A DNA stretch of 10,852 nucleotides from Porticoccaceae bacterium (GCA_028822945.1 JAPKCN010000047.1:1-10852); one strand, 5' to 3'; counted from the stretch's first letter, positions 1 through 7,276 are shown. Notes: a model not told the origin generated them from the sequence alone. Made by a program: numbers and translations.

Positions 1-12
1 ACCTGAGACTAA

Positions 13-330
13 TTATTTGACTGCGCTGACTTTTTCACAACGGCCGGTGCCGAGAATTTCAAAATAACAGCTGTAAAGTAGGCCATTATAATTAACTACA
101 TAGGTGTGCGATCGTCCGTCAGGGCCTTCACCTGTGCTAATAATATCGCCTTGGATAACAATTTCGGCAAGAATATTATGCGCCCTCTGAGCGCTTTGAG
201 CGGCCATTTTATCGACGCGTTCGCGCTCGGGCTTCTCTACCCACTGTTTATAAAGTTGAGAGCCTTTACCCGGTTCGACCGCGCTACACACTGCGGCTAA
301 AAAAGTACTTAGTATTAGTAACGTTCGCAT
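13..330 (-). CDS. Small secreted protein of unknown function with two cysteines in the mature part
   Basis: I do not recognise the family. The 105-residue product begins with a short basic n-region (MR) and a hydrophobic stretch at residues 3-14, followed by a plausible signal peptidase I site after Ala17 (Cys-Ser-Ala). The site lacks the small residue before Cys15 that a good lipobox would have. Residues 24-60 are charged and look helical. Residues 61-99 look like beta strands (a Gly-Asp-Ile-Ile stretch, then Tyr-Val-Val-Asn-Tyr-Asn-Gly). They contain Cys88 and Cys98, which could form a disulfide in the periplasm. The ATG at 330 is preceded by an AAGGG ribosome binding site about 10 nt upstream. 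The gene lies 55 nt downstream of the BCCT transporter on the same strand with no terminator hairpin between them, so co-transcription is possible. A role in sensing or binding near the transporter would be speculation. Confidence is high that it is a gene, low for any function. Confidence 0.75.
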   Translation of the reverse strand: MRTLLILSTFLAAVCSAVEPGKGSQLYKQWVEKPERERVDKMAAQSAQRAHNILAEIVIQGDIISTGEGPDGRSHTYVVNYNGLLYSCYFEILGTGRCEKVSAVK

Positions 331-385
331 AACGCCGCCCTTTTAAAGCTTCCCATCAAATGATGTATTAAGTTATACATTGAAC

Positions 386-2020
386 TCATTTAGCCTTCGA
401 TGACTGGCTGGACTGAGATCGCCGATCGTAAACCAGTGCCTTGATCATCGACACCGTCATCAGCGCCATCACCAGCGAAAACGGCAAAGCGCCAATAATC
501 ATCACTGAACGCAGGGCATCCATGCCGCCAGCCGCCAGCAATACACCAACCAACAGCGCGAACATCAAACCCCAGATAACAACGTGAACGCCGCGCTTTT
601 GGCTCTGATCGCCGCCCGATGCCAAGGTATTAATAATTAAGATCCCAGAATCTGCAGAAGTGATTAAAAATGTCAGTAGCAACGTCACCACAACCACCGA
701 TAGCGCCACCGCCATTTCTGGCGACAGCATTAGATTAATAGTTGTGAATAGTTGTGCCGAAATATCTGCATTGACAATAGCGCCTTGGGCTACACCCGTA
801 AGTTCAAGGTTGATCGCAGTGGCTCCGATAAATGTGAACCAAGTAAGACAGATTAAAGAGGGAATGATCATAGCGCCAAGTACATATTCACGCACCGTTC
901 GACCGCGGGACACACGAGCCAAAAATAGCCCTACGAATGGTGCAAAGGCGATCCACCAGGCCCAGTAAAAGATATTCCAGGCACCCTGCCAATCGCGCAG
1001 TGCTTCGCCAACCTCAGTTTCAGGGCTGTTCCACACAGTCGTCGACATGCTCGGCAATGCTATAAGGTAATCCCAGATGGCGAAGCCAAAGCTCTCCACC
1101 GCAAAAGCAGTCGCGCCAAAAAGAACAAAAAATAAGATCAAAAAAATCGATAGCCCCATATTGATATTTGAGAGCCACTTAATCCCGCGCTGCAATCCGG
1201 ACATTGCCGAGACGCAAGACGCGCTAACAATTACCACAAGCCCACTTACCTGGGCCATAAGAGTAGGCTTTCCTCCCTCATCGACGATCCATGCAAAGCC
1301 ACTGATATTAAAAATTCCCGAGGCAAATTGTGAAACGCCATAGCCAATAGTCACTCCTAGGCCAATCAAGGTGGCTAGAATGGCGGCAATATCGACCAAA
1401 CTACCCGCCCATCCCGACATGGCATTCCCAAACAATGGCTGCAGACCGGAGCGAATAGTCAGCGGCAAGCCCCGCGCATAACTCAAATAACCGAGTGATA
1501 TACCAATCACTCCGTAGCACGCCCATGGGGTCAGGCCATAATGCAGTAGAGCCCATTTATAGGCGTTACGCACATTGTCGGCATCCATAGGCGTGCTGAT
1601 ACCGCGAATTGTGTCAGGATTTGATGCAAAGTGAAAAATTGGCTCAGCGGTCGAATAGGTGAGCATACCAATGCCAATACCGGCACCAAACATCATCGAC
1701 AGCCAAGTAAACATAGAGAACTCAGGACTGTCGCCCTCGCGCCCCAGAACCACAGCTCCGGTGCGCGGCCACAGTGCCAAACCCAGGCAGGCGACCGTAA
1801 AAAAAGCCGTGACATAAACATACCACCCGCCAAACGATGAAATCGACCAGTTTTGTATACTCAAAAGCTGCTCGCCGGCGCGTTCCGGGGACGCCCCAAC
1901 CCAAAGTATTAGGGCGACAATGACGACTTTCGGGATAGCGGCCACGGCGACGTTAAAACCGCGGTAAAAACCCCTTTTTGCAGTATTAATCGACACAGAA
2001 TCATCGTTTATCTGGTGCAC
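386..2020 (-). CDS. BCCT-family transporter (betaine/choline/carnitine type)
   Basis: This is an inner-membrane secondary transporter that imports a quaternary-ammonium or sulfonium osmolyte (glycine betaine, choline, carnitine or DMSP-like). The 544 residues match the family length, with about 12 membrane segments. Family marks are the Gly-rich segment of TM3 at 112-118 (GAGIGIG) followed by Ala-Glu-Pro at 125-127, the signature WNIFYWAWW at 348-356 followed by Pro-Phe-Val-Gly (361-364), and Thr-Ser-Ala-Asp-Ser at 454-458. Thr454/Ser455 align with a sodium-binding pair of BetP, so Na+ coupling is likely. By alignment from memory the aromatic cage is Tyr161, Trp166, Tyr169 and Trp356. Phe359 replaces the third Trp of the BetP set. 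Both cytosolic tails are short (about 14 residues at the C-terminus), unlike the long osmosensing tail of BetP. The start is GTG at 2020, supported by GAGGG 6 nt upstream and no better ATG. The exact substrate cannot be told from sequence. Confidence 0.95.
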   Translation of the reverse strand: MHQINDDSVSINTAKRGFYRGFNVAVAAIPKVVIVALILWVGASPERAGEQLLSIQNWSISSFGGWYVYVTAFFTVACLGLALWPRTGAVVLGREGDSPEFSMFTWLSMMFGAGIGIGMLTYSTAEPIFHFASNPDTIRGISTPMDADNVRNAYKWALLHYGLTPWACYGVIGISLGYLSYARGLPLTIRSGLQPLFGNAMSGWAGSLVDIAAILATLIGLGVTIGYGVSQFASGIFNISGFAWIVDEGGKPTLMAQVSGLVVIVSASCVSAMSGLQRGIKWLSNINMGLSIFLILFFVLFGATAFAVESFGFAIWDYLIALPSMSTTVWNSPETEVGEALRDWQGAWNIFYWAWWIAFAPFVGLFLARVSRGRTVREYVLGAMIIPSLICLTWFTFIGATAINLELTGVAQGAIVNADISAQLFTTINLMLSPEMAVALSVVVVTLLLTFLITSADSGILIINTLASGGDQSQKRGVHVVIWGLMFALLVGVLLAAGGMDALRSVMIIGALPFSLVMALMTVSMIKALVYDRRSQSSQSSKAK

Positions 2021-2088
2021 TAAAAGCCCTCGTTTAACTATTAATTGACCAGCTTAAAACCGTTAGCCGGACGTACTTATAGAACTTC

Positions 2089-2117
2089 ATAATATGTGTC
2101 TTTCGAAGATCTTTCTA
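2089..2117 (-). promoter_or_regulatory. Candidate sigma-70 promoter of the BCCT transporter
   Basis: Read on the minus strand, a TAGAAA box (2112-2117, 4 of 6 consensus) and a TATTAT box (2089-2094, 5 of 6) are separated by 17 nt. Transcription would start near 2082, giving a leader of about 60 nt before the GTG at 2020. A short inverted repeat (TCTT-TCG-AAGA, 2099-2109) lies between the two boxes and could be a regulator site. This is a motif match only. An alternative -10 (TATAAG on the minus strand, closer to the gene) has a poorer -35. Confidence 0.35.
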
Positions 2118-2556
2118 TCGATGACGTTCCTTACCATAGCGTTTTTAAAGCACTATTGCCACTCGCCGGACCACCACCACCTGTGCGCTCAACTGTTGCT
2201 CAGGCGCGACTGGGTAAAACCAAAACGCCCGGTGGTTTAAACTCATAAACCATACAATTTTAGGCCGTTACAAAACAGCAGAAGCGAACACTGGAAAGTA
2301 GAAGTGTCCTTATTTCAGCCTCTACGCAAACCCAATAAACTTATTATTGAGTATAGTTTTTGACCATATTAATCCCATGAAATTGATTAGTTCGTACGGC
2401 GCAGCAGTCTATTTATTTTTATCCTGCTAGTATTAACAGAATTGTTTACAATGATGTTAGTAAATAATTAAAAAAGTAACTGTAGTGAATTCATCACTCG
2501 GACTGAGTTCGCCCATAAACAACGCCCACCGAGACGATTTGTAAGAAACCAACGAG

Positions 2557-2585
2557 TTGTACTCGATAAAATCTGGTGTTATAGT
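2557..2585 (+). promoter_or_regulatory. Candidate promoter of the RND efflux operon
   Basis: A TTGTAC box (2557-2562) and a TATAGT box (2580-2585, 5 of 6 to consensus) are spaced by exactly 17 nt. The -35 matches consensus at only 3 positions. The start would fall near 2592, about 195 nt before the adaptor ATG. The -10 box lies inside the 26-bp palindrome at 2574-2599, and the -35 overlaps a smaller palindrome (CGAGT-TGT-ACTCG, 2553-2565). This is the geometry expected if a dimeric repressor blocks RNA polymerase. It is inferred from motif and spacing only. Confidence 0.45.
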
Positions 2586-2599
2586 TAACTAATACACCA
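2574..2599. promoter_or_regulatory. 26-bp near-perfect palindrome, likely operator
   Basis: The half-sites are TGGTGT (2574-2579) and ACACCA (2594-2599), and the centre is the perfect decamer TAGTTAACTA (2582-2591). Eleven of 13 base pairs are symmetric; only the two pairs formed by positions 2580/2593 and 2581/2592 break symmetry. Size, central dyad and overlap with a -10 box resemble operators of TetR-family repressors that control RND pumps. The regulator is not encoded in this window, so its identity is unknown. Confidence 0.5.
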
Positions 2600-2653
2600 A
2601 TATACATGGATCCTTTGCAAGGTAAAAGTTTATGTGGACTCCAGATTCCCATC

Positions 2654-2676
2654 CGAAATTATTACCTAGGATTTCG
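2654..2676 (+). other. Hairpin in the leader of the efflux operon
   Basis: CGAAAT (2654-2659) pairs perfectly with ATTTCG (2671-2676) across an 11-nt loop. Further small inverted repeats follow in the same leader: CCTT-TGC-AAGG at 2612-2622, CGCAGAG/CTGTGCG (one mismatch) at 2707-2733, which competes with GATCG/CGATC at 2718-2736, and AAACG-T-CGTTT at 2741-2751. None is followed by a U-tract, and I recognise no riboswitch class. They may be chance structures in an AT-rich leader. Confidence 0.25.
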
Positions 2677-2786
2677 TCAGCACTTGGAATCAATAAACTA
2701 TCGACACGCAGAGTTTAGATCGGACGCTGTGCGATCAATCAAACGTCGTTTAAAATAACTGTTACCGCACTGCTGGGAGATTCTTA

Positions 2787-3989
2787 ATGAATCCGCGCAT
2801 CAAAAGGTCGCTTGCGCCAATTGCCGTCATTATCGCTGGAATCGGCGTGTATCAGCTGCTGGCCGAGCTAAAACCGCAACCAGAAAAATCTACCGAAGCG
2901 CGCAGAGCAATCAGTGTATCAGTGGAAACGGCAACAATATCCACCGTCTACACGTCAGTTACCAGCCAGGGTGAAGTAAGGGCTAAAACTCATGTCGATA
3001 TTATCGCAGAGGTTGCCGGCAGAGTGATTGAGGTGTCGAGCGAGTTTATCGAGGGCGGGAGGGTGCGACCGAATACACCGCTAGTATCGATTGAACAGAC
3101 CGATTATACAGCTGCAGTGATGACCGCTAAGGCGAGATTGGCGACGGCAAAGGTGATCATGATGCAGGCCGATGCGGATGCCGATGTGGCACGCTACCAG
3201 TTGCGCAACGAATCAAAACCCTCCGATCTAGCCTTAAAAAAACCGCAGGTTGCAGAGGCGCAAGCCAATCTAGGAGCTGCCGAGGCGGACCTGACGCGCG
3301 CGCGTCTAAATCTTGCGCGCACGCACATTGGCTTGCCATTTAGCGGCCGCGTCACCGACACCTCTGTGGCTCTCGGTCAATATGTCAGTCCCGGTAGTCT
3401 GATCGGCCGTGCCTTTGCCGACGACATGGTGGAACTTCGCCTGCCGTTAAATGAGTCACAGATGGCGATTCTCGATTTACCAGTGGGTTTTACCGCCGCG
3501 GTCGACAACGGGCCGACCATCGACATCTCGGCGACTCTCGCCGGACGCAAACATCAATGGTTCGGACGTCTAAAACGACTAGATGCCGCCATAGACCCGT
3601 CTACGCGGATGTTATTTGCCACAGCACAGGTGCAAGACCCTTACGGCAAAGGTGCCGCTATGACCGGTATGCCGCTTGCCGTGGGGCTATTTGTGAGCGT
3701 TAAAATTACCGGCCCTACACTTGAAAATGTGTTGGTGATATCGCCCTCTGCACTGCGTGCTGGCAATCTCGTCTATGTGCTAAATCAAGATCAAAAGCTA
3801 GAGATAAAGACCGTGGATGTGTCCTACAGTGACGCTAAAAAGGTAGTCGTAAGCTCTGGCTTGGCGACCGGTGATATGGTGATCCAGTCATCAATCCGCA
3901 ATGCTGTCGAGGGTATGCCCCTAGAAATTATTTCACCTGACCAGCCGCCGACCCCAGAAGGCAACAGTACGATGTCGAGCGAGGATTAA
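2787..3989 (+). CDS. RND efflux periplasmic adaptor subunit (HlyD/AcrA-type membrane fusion protein)
   Basis: The product links an inner-membrane RND pump to an outer-membrane channel. Its 400 residues are laid out as expected. A basic N-terminus and membrane anchor span residues 8-25, with no lipobox Cys, so it is a membrane-anchored rather than a lipidated adaptor. The first half of the lipoyl/barrel-sandwich domain is at about 57-103 (SQGEVRAKTHVDIIAEVAGRV is its core, shown here by residues 60-80). An alpha-helical hairpin at about 107-180 is rich in Ala and charged residues, with its tip near 140-150. The second lipoyl half is at about 181-207 (Phe-Ser-Gly-Arg-Val, then Gly-Gln-Tyr-Val-Ser-Pro-Gly), a beta-barrel at about 212-310, and a membrane-proximal domain at about 311-385. 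The ATG at 2787 has GGGAG (2775-2779) 7 nt upstream. The permease gene starts 3 nt after the stop. Substrate range is unknown; no outer-membrane factor gene is nearby, so a TolC-like protein encoded elsewhere is presumably used. Confidence 0.93.
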   Translation: MNPRIKRSLAPIAVIIAGIGVYQLLAELKPQPEKSTEARRAISVSVETATISTVYTSVTSQGEVRAKTHVDIIAEVAGRVIEVSSEFIEGGRVRPNTPLVSIEQTDYTAAVMTAKARLATAKVIMMQADADADVARYQLRNESKPSDLALKKPQVAEAQANLGAAEADLTRARLNLARTHIGLPFSGRVTDTSVALGQYVSPGSLIGRAFADDMVELRLPLNESQMAILDLPVGFTAAVDNGPTIDISATLAGRKHQWFGRLKRLDAAIDPSTRMLFATAQVQDPYGKGAAMTGMPLAVGLFVSVKITGPTLENVLVISPSALRAGNLVYVLNQDQKLEIKTVDVSYSDAKKVVVSSGLATGDMVIQSSIRNAVEGMPLEIISPDQPPTPEGNSTMSSED

Positions 3990-3992
3990 CAT

Positions 3993-6900
3993 ATGCGTTC
4001 GATAATAAACTGGTGGGTCGTCAATCCGGTAGCAGCCAACTTACTCATGATCGGCATTATACTCGCCGGCGCGCTCGGTTTTATAGCCATGGAGCGCGAG
4101 GCATTTCCAGTATTCAAAGACAATGTAGTGAATATTTCCGTGGCCTGGCCCGGCGCGGCGCCCCAGGAGGTAGAGGAACAAATCGTTTTTCGAATTGAGG
4201 AGGCGTTAAGGAATATTGGCTCGATAAAGCGCATCTATTCAACTGCCTCAGAGAGTTTTGCCAATATCGACGTAAGAAGTAAGCCAAGCGTCGATATTGA
4301 AACCTTTGTCAGTGATATTAAAAACGCCGTTGACGGGGTAAATTCGCTGCCGAGAGATATTGAAAGACCCGTTGTCCGGCGAACGATTTATCGCTCGTCC
4401 ATCATGGAAATTGCCGTGTATGGCGATCAACCAGAGCGACGTCTAGCGAGACTAACAGGTACCTTGCGCGACGAAATTGCCGCGCTACCGTATGTGTCGA
4501 TTGTTCGATTAATGATTGACCGTCGCGAACAGGTCACTATCGAGGTGTCCGAAAACGCCATGCAACGATACGCAGTTACATTCTCCCAGGTGGCGAGCGC
4601 GATTCGCAACAACTCCGTCAACCTTTCGTCCGGTAGCCTGCAAACCGAAACTGGCACCGTCCGACTTAGAGCGCGCAATCTAGCCGATACAGAAATCGAT
4701 TTTAAAAGTATTATTATCGTGCAAAACCCAGACGGCAGCAGCATCCGAGTTGGCGACGTAGCGCTGGTAACAGACGGTTTTGAGGACGACGATCTGATCG
4801 CCAAAGTCGGTGGCGAGCGCGCAGGCCTGATTGAGATCCTCGCAACCGACAACATGCAGGTCGTCAAGTTGTCGGACGCCGTGCGCGCTTGGATGACAGA
4901 GCGCGAGAAGACTCTGCCGACCGGCGTGAGTCTGACCCTATGGAGCGATGATGCGGATATTTATAAGGCGCGTATGACAACTATTAGCAAGTCAGCCTTT
5001 CTTGGCTTGTTGTTGGTATTTTTGGTGCTAATCCTAACACTCAGACCGATGGTTGCCCTGTGGGTAACCGTCGGAATCGGCGTCGCATTCATGGGGACAT
5101 TTGCGCTACTCCCGGCGAATGACGTGTCGCTCAATGTACTGTCCACCTTCGCATTTTTGCTCGTTTTGGGCATCGTGGTCGACGACGCGATCGTCGTAGG
5201 TGAGAGTATCCACGAGCAGACAAAGCTACTGGGCGGTGGTATACAAGGTGCAGTCGAGGGCGCTATGGCGGTCTCCAAACCAGTATTTTTTGCGGTTCTC
5301 ACTACCATGATCGCGTTCGCACCCTGGTTCTTTTTATCAGGCAGCGAAGTGCAGGTCGTCAAGCAGCTATCAATTGTGATCACAATAGCGTTGAGTATTT
5401 CTCTGATCGAGGCCTTTTTTATCTTACCTGCACATCTGCGAAACCTCCGTCCCCGAGAGCATATGGGACGCTTAGCCAGATTACAAAATGATATCGCCGA
5501 GAGCGTCACACGCTTTGCCGATAGTCACTACCGGCGATGGGTGGGGCGCGCAGTTAAAAATCGGTACACCACCACAGCGATCTTTGTCAGTGGATTCATT
5601 ATCAGTTTGGGTTTACTCAATAACGGCTGGGTTAAAGCGAATTTTATGCCCGAGGTAGAAAGTACAGAAATATGGATTGATGTCGACCTACCAATCGGCA
5701 CACCGTATGCACGTTCACTTGCGGTAATGCAACAACTCGAGGACGCCGAACTCCAGTTGATCGCCGAAGTAGAGGCTCAGGCGCGAGCAAATGGCAGCTC
5801 AGATCAACTGATTGACGGCTGGTTTAGTCTCGCCGAACGCGACGGCGTTTATGCGGGTGTTAAGCTGGTGCCGCCGGAGACGCGTGAATTGTCTACCGCT
5901 GAGGTGGTAAAACGGTTCCGCGAGCTGGTTGGCGAGATACCCGAGGCCGATCGAATCCAGTTTTTTTGGACCCTTTCCGACAACAGTCCGCAACTCAGTT
6001 ATTTACTTCGCCACCAAGACATGGACGTACTCAAGGCAGCCAGCGGCGAATTGCAAGCGCACCTAGCGAGCTACGACGGGACCTTTTTTACCCGCGACAA
6101 CCTTCGAGGTGAAATCGATGAACTGCATATAGCACTGCTGCCTGGCGCTGAAAAACTCGGTATAACACTAGCCGAAATATCCTTTCAGATCCGACAGGCT
6201 TATTATGGCGAGGAGGTGCAGAGGCTCCCTCGCGAGAACGGCGACGTCAAAGTTATGGTGCGCTACCCCAAGGCCCAGCGCAACAATCTAAAAAGCCTCA
6301 GCAATTTCAAAATTAAAACCAACGATGGTCGCGAGTTACCCCTCATGTCAGTTGTCGAGTTGACACTCGCTAGTGGGGTGCAGCGGATACAGCGCCGCGA
6401 TGGACTGCGCATGGCGCGCGTATCGGCCAGGGTCGACGACGATCGCAGCGACGACATCGACAGCGAGGTAACAGAGTCTTTTCTAGATGATTTTGCCGCG
6501 CGCTATCCCGGCTTATCCGTAGATAAAAGCGGTCGGCTAGAATCTGAAGCCGAGTTTTTTAGCGAAGTTGGAGCGCTCTACCAAATCGCCTTTTTCTCTA
6601 TGTACGCGCTGATCGCAATTGCCTTTGGCTCCTACTTTCTGCCGCTACTGGTGATGACCGCAATCCCCTTTTCGTTTATGGGGGCCATCTATGGTCACCT
6701 TTTCTTTGGCATGTCGATGTCGATCTATTCCTATTTTGGTATAGGCGCCGCCGCTGGCGTGGTGGTCAATGACAACCTGGTGCTAGTCGACCGTATCGGC
6801 AAACTTCGCAATCAGGGTCAAGCGATTCAGGCTGCCGTCATAGAGTCTACGGTGCAACGTTTTCGGCCGATATTACTGACCTCGGTCACCACCTTTGTCG

Positions 6901-7094
6901 GTTTAATGCCACTGATGGCTGAGCGCTCCATCGATGCCGCATTTTTAAAACCGGCTGGTTTGGCGTTGTCATTTGGGGTGTTGTTTGCGCTGTTTGTGAC
7001 GTTATTATTAGTCCCATCCCTGTATGCAATCGGTGAGGATCTAAAAAATAGTTATAGCGCGCAAAAAAACTGCATTAAGGAGTTCTTTAGTTGA
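3993..7094 (+). CDS. RND-family efflux transporter permease (AcrB-like, HAE-type)
   Basis: This is a proton-driven inner-membrane pump that with the adaptor expels hydrophobic compounds. At 1033 residues it has the usual length. The layout is TM1 at about 14-31, a large periplasmic loop to about 333, TM2-TM6 to about 480, TM7 near 528-545, a second large loop to about 860, and TM8-TM12 to about 1012. The TM4 proton-relay pair Asp397-Asp398 (in GIVVDDAIVVGE) is intact and corresponds to Asp407/Asp408 of AcrB. In TM10 the position of AcrB Lys940 falls in GVVVNDNLVL (Asn926-Asp927-Asn928), so the lysine is absent. Some RND subfamilies share this Val-Val-Asn-Asp form, so the pump is probably functional. 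The conserved Arg-Pro-Ile-Leu-Leu-Thr-Ser of TM11 is present from about residue 956. The ATG at 3993 follows GAGG (3981-3984) by 8 nt and lies 3 nt after the adaptor stop, so the two are translated from one mRNA. It looks like a multidrug-type rather than a metal-type pump, but the substrate cannot be assigned. Confidence 0.95.
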   Translation: MRSIINWWVVNPVAANLLMIGIILAGALGFIAMEREAFPVFKDNVVNISVAWPGAAPQEVEEQIVFRIEEALRNIGSIKRIYSTASESFANIDVRSKPSVDIETFVSDIKNAVDGVNSLPRDIERPVVRRTIYRSSIMEIAVYGDQPERRLARLTGTLRDEIAALPYVSIVRLMIDRREQVTIEVSENAMQRYAVTFSQVASAIRNNSVNLSSGSLQTETGTVRLRARNLADTEIDFKSIIIVQNPDGSSIRVGDVALVTDGFEDDDLIAKVGGERAGLIEILATDNMQVVKLSDAVRAWMTEREKTLPTGVSLTLWSDDADIYKARMTTISKSAFLGLLLVFLVLILTLRPMVALWVTVGIGVAFMGTFALLPANDVSLNVLSTFAFLLVLGIVVDDAIVVGESIHEQTKLLGGGIQGAVEGAMAVSKPVFFAVLTTMIAFAPWFFLSGSEVQVVKQLSIVITIALSISLIEAFFILPAHLRNLRPREHMGRLARLQNDIAESVTRFADSHYRRWVGRAVKNRYTTTAIFVSGFIISLGLLNNGWVKANFMPEVESTEIWIDVDLPIGTPYARSLAVMQQLEDAELQLIAEVEAQARANGSSDQLIDGWFSLAERDGVYAGVKLVPPETRELSTAEVVKRFRELVGEIPEADRIQFFWTLSDNSPQLSYLLRHQDMDVLKAASGELQAHLASYDGTFFTRDNLRGEIDELHIALLPGAEKLGITLAEISFQIRQAYYGEEVQRLPRENGDVKVMVRYPKAQRNNLKSLSNFKIKTNDGRELPLMSVVELTLASGVQRIQRRDGLRMARVSARVDDDRSDDIDSEVTESFLDDFAARYPGLSVDKSGRLESEAEFFSEVGALYQIAFFSMYALIAIAFGSYFLPLLVMTAIPFSFMGAIYGHLFFGMSMSIYSYFGIGAAAGVVVNDNLVLVDRIGKLRNQGQAIQAAVIESTVQRFRPILLTSVTTFVGLMPLMAERSIDAAFLKPAGLALSFGVLFALFVTLLLVPSLYAIGEDLKNSYSAQKNCIKEFFS

Positions 7095-7276
7095 TGAAAA
7101 TTGGTGTTGCAGGGAGAGGCGAAGAGGGCAACGATGATAAGATATCTAGCAGAGTGTTTGCAAAGCGACCGCCTCTGGTTTGCGAAAACCCAAAAAAATG
7201 CTCCCCAGCAAGTCCTATGGGGGTCTGTGGTTTGAACCTAAACCAAGCAGGCAACCACGCCGGACTCCCGGCATAG
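7094..7276 (+). CDS. Doubtful 60-residue ORF overlapping the permease stop
   Basis: An ATG at 7094 shares its A with the TGA stop of the permease (TGATG), and AAGGAG (7077-7082) lies 11 nt upstream, so translation by reinitiation is mechanically possible. The product begins MKIGVAGRGEEGND, has two cysteines (about residues 34 and 40 by position in the frame, plus one more near 46), no membrane segment and no family I recognise. Against it: the composition is not strongly protein-like, and the second half overlaps the hairpins that appear to terminate the convergent aldehyde dehydrogenase transcript. I list it because of the coupling geometry, not because of its protein sequence. Confidence 0.2.
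   Translation: MKIGVAGRGEEGNDDKISSRVFAKRPPLVCENPKKCSPASPMGVCGLNLNQAGNHAGLPA
7192..7223 (-). terminator. Candidate Rho-independent terminator of the aldehyde dehydrogenase gene
   Basis: Read on the minus strand, CCCCA pairs with TGGGG across a 10-nt loop, and AGCA plus a run of seven T (7198 down to 7192) follows. It lies about 70 nt past the dehydrogenase stop. The stem is only 5 bp and is separated from the T-run by 4 nt, so its strength is uncertain. It does not serve the plus-strand operon, for which I see no U-tract terminator. Confidence 0.45.
7227..7272. repeat. Cluster of inverted repeats between the convergent genes
   Basis: GTGGTT (7227-7232) is complementary to AACCAC (7253-7258). 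Inside it, GGTTT (7229-7233) can pair instead with AAACC (7240-7244). Directly after comes the perfect hairpin GCCGG-ACTC-CCGGC (7259-7272). Neither strand shows a T-run right after these stems. They may protect the 3' ends of the two convergent mRNAs or assist termination. A tRNA, 4.5S RNA or 6S RNA was considered and not supported. Confidence 0.35.

Larger units (their letters stand above)
2021..2786. other. 766-nt divergent intergenic region without a recognisable gene
   Basis: This AT-rich spacer separates the minus-strand BCCT unit from the plus-strand efflux operon. The BCCT promoter candidate is near its left end, and a palindrome/promoter pair plus a leader with several short hairpins fill its right third (2553-2786). 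I found no ORF with both a ribosome binding site and protein-like composition. The longest I checked encodes 39 residues from ATG 2121 without a Shine-Dalgarno. Between about 2125 and 2550 I see nothing I can name. In many bacteria a TetR- or LysR-type regulator sits in such a gap beside an RND operon, but none is found here, intact or as an obvious remnant. Confidence 0.6.

Noticed and set aside
2121..2240. 39-residue ORF with three consecutive His in the divergent spacer
   Set aside because: It has no ribosome binding site, lies within and beyond the BCCT promoter region, and the composition is that of random sequence.
2377..2430. 17-residue ORF ending Leu-Phe-Leu-Ser-Cys, like a truncated lipoprotein signal
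   Set aside because: It is too short, has no Shine-Dalgarno, and no lipoprotein-like continuation in any frame was found.
4427..5509. Minus-strand ORFs of 146 and 182 codons inside the permease gene
   Set aside because: They are antisense shadows of a strongly conserved RND coding region, with low-complexity Ser/Thr/Ile-rich translations.
3993..7094. Copper/silver (CusA-type) identity of the pump, linking it to the Met-rich protein
   Set aside because: The permease lacks the features of metal-type RND pumps as far as I can see, the adaptor has no Met/His metal motif, and the Met-rich gene is 3 kb away behind unrelated genes.
7229..7244. tRNA T-arm (GGTTTGAACC)
   Set aside because: No 5-bp T stem with a 7-nt loop, no acceptor stem and no anticodon arm can be drawn around it.
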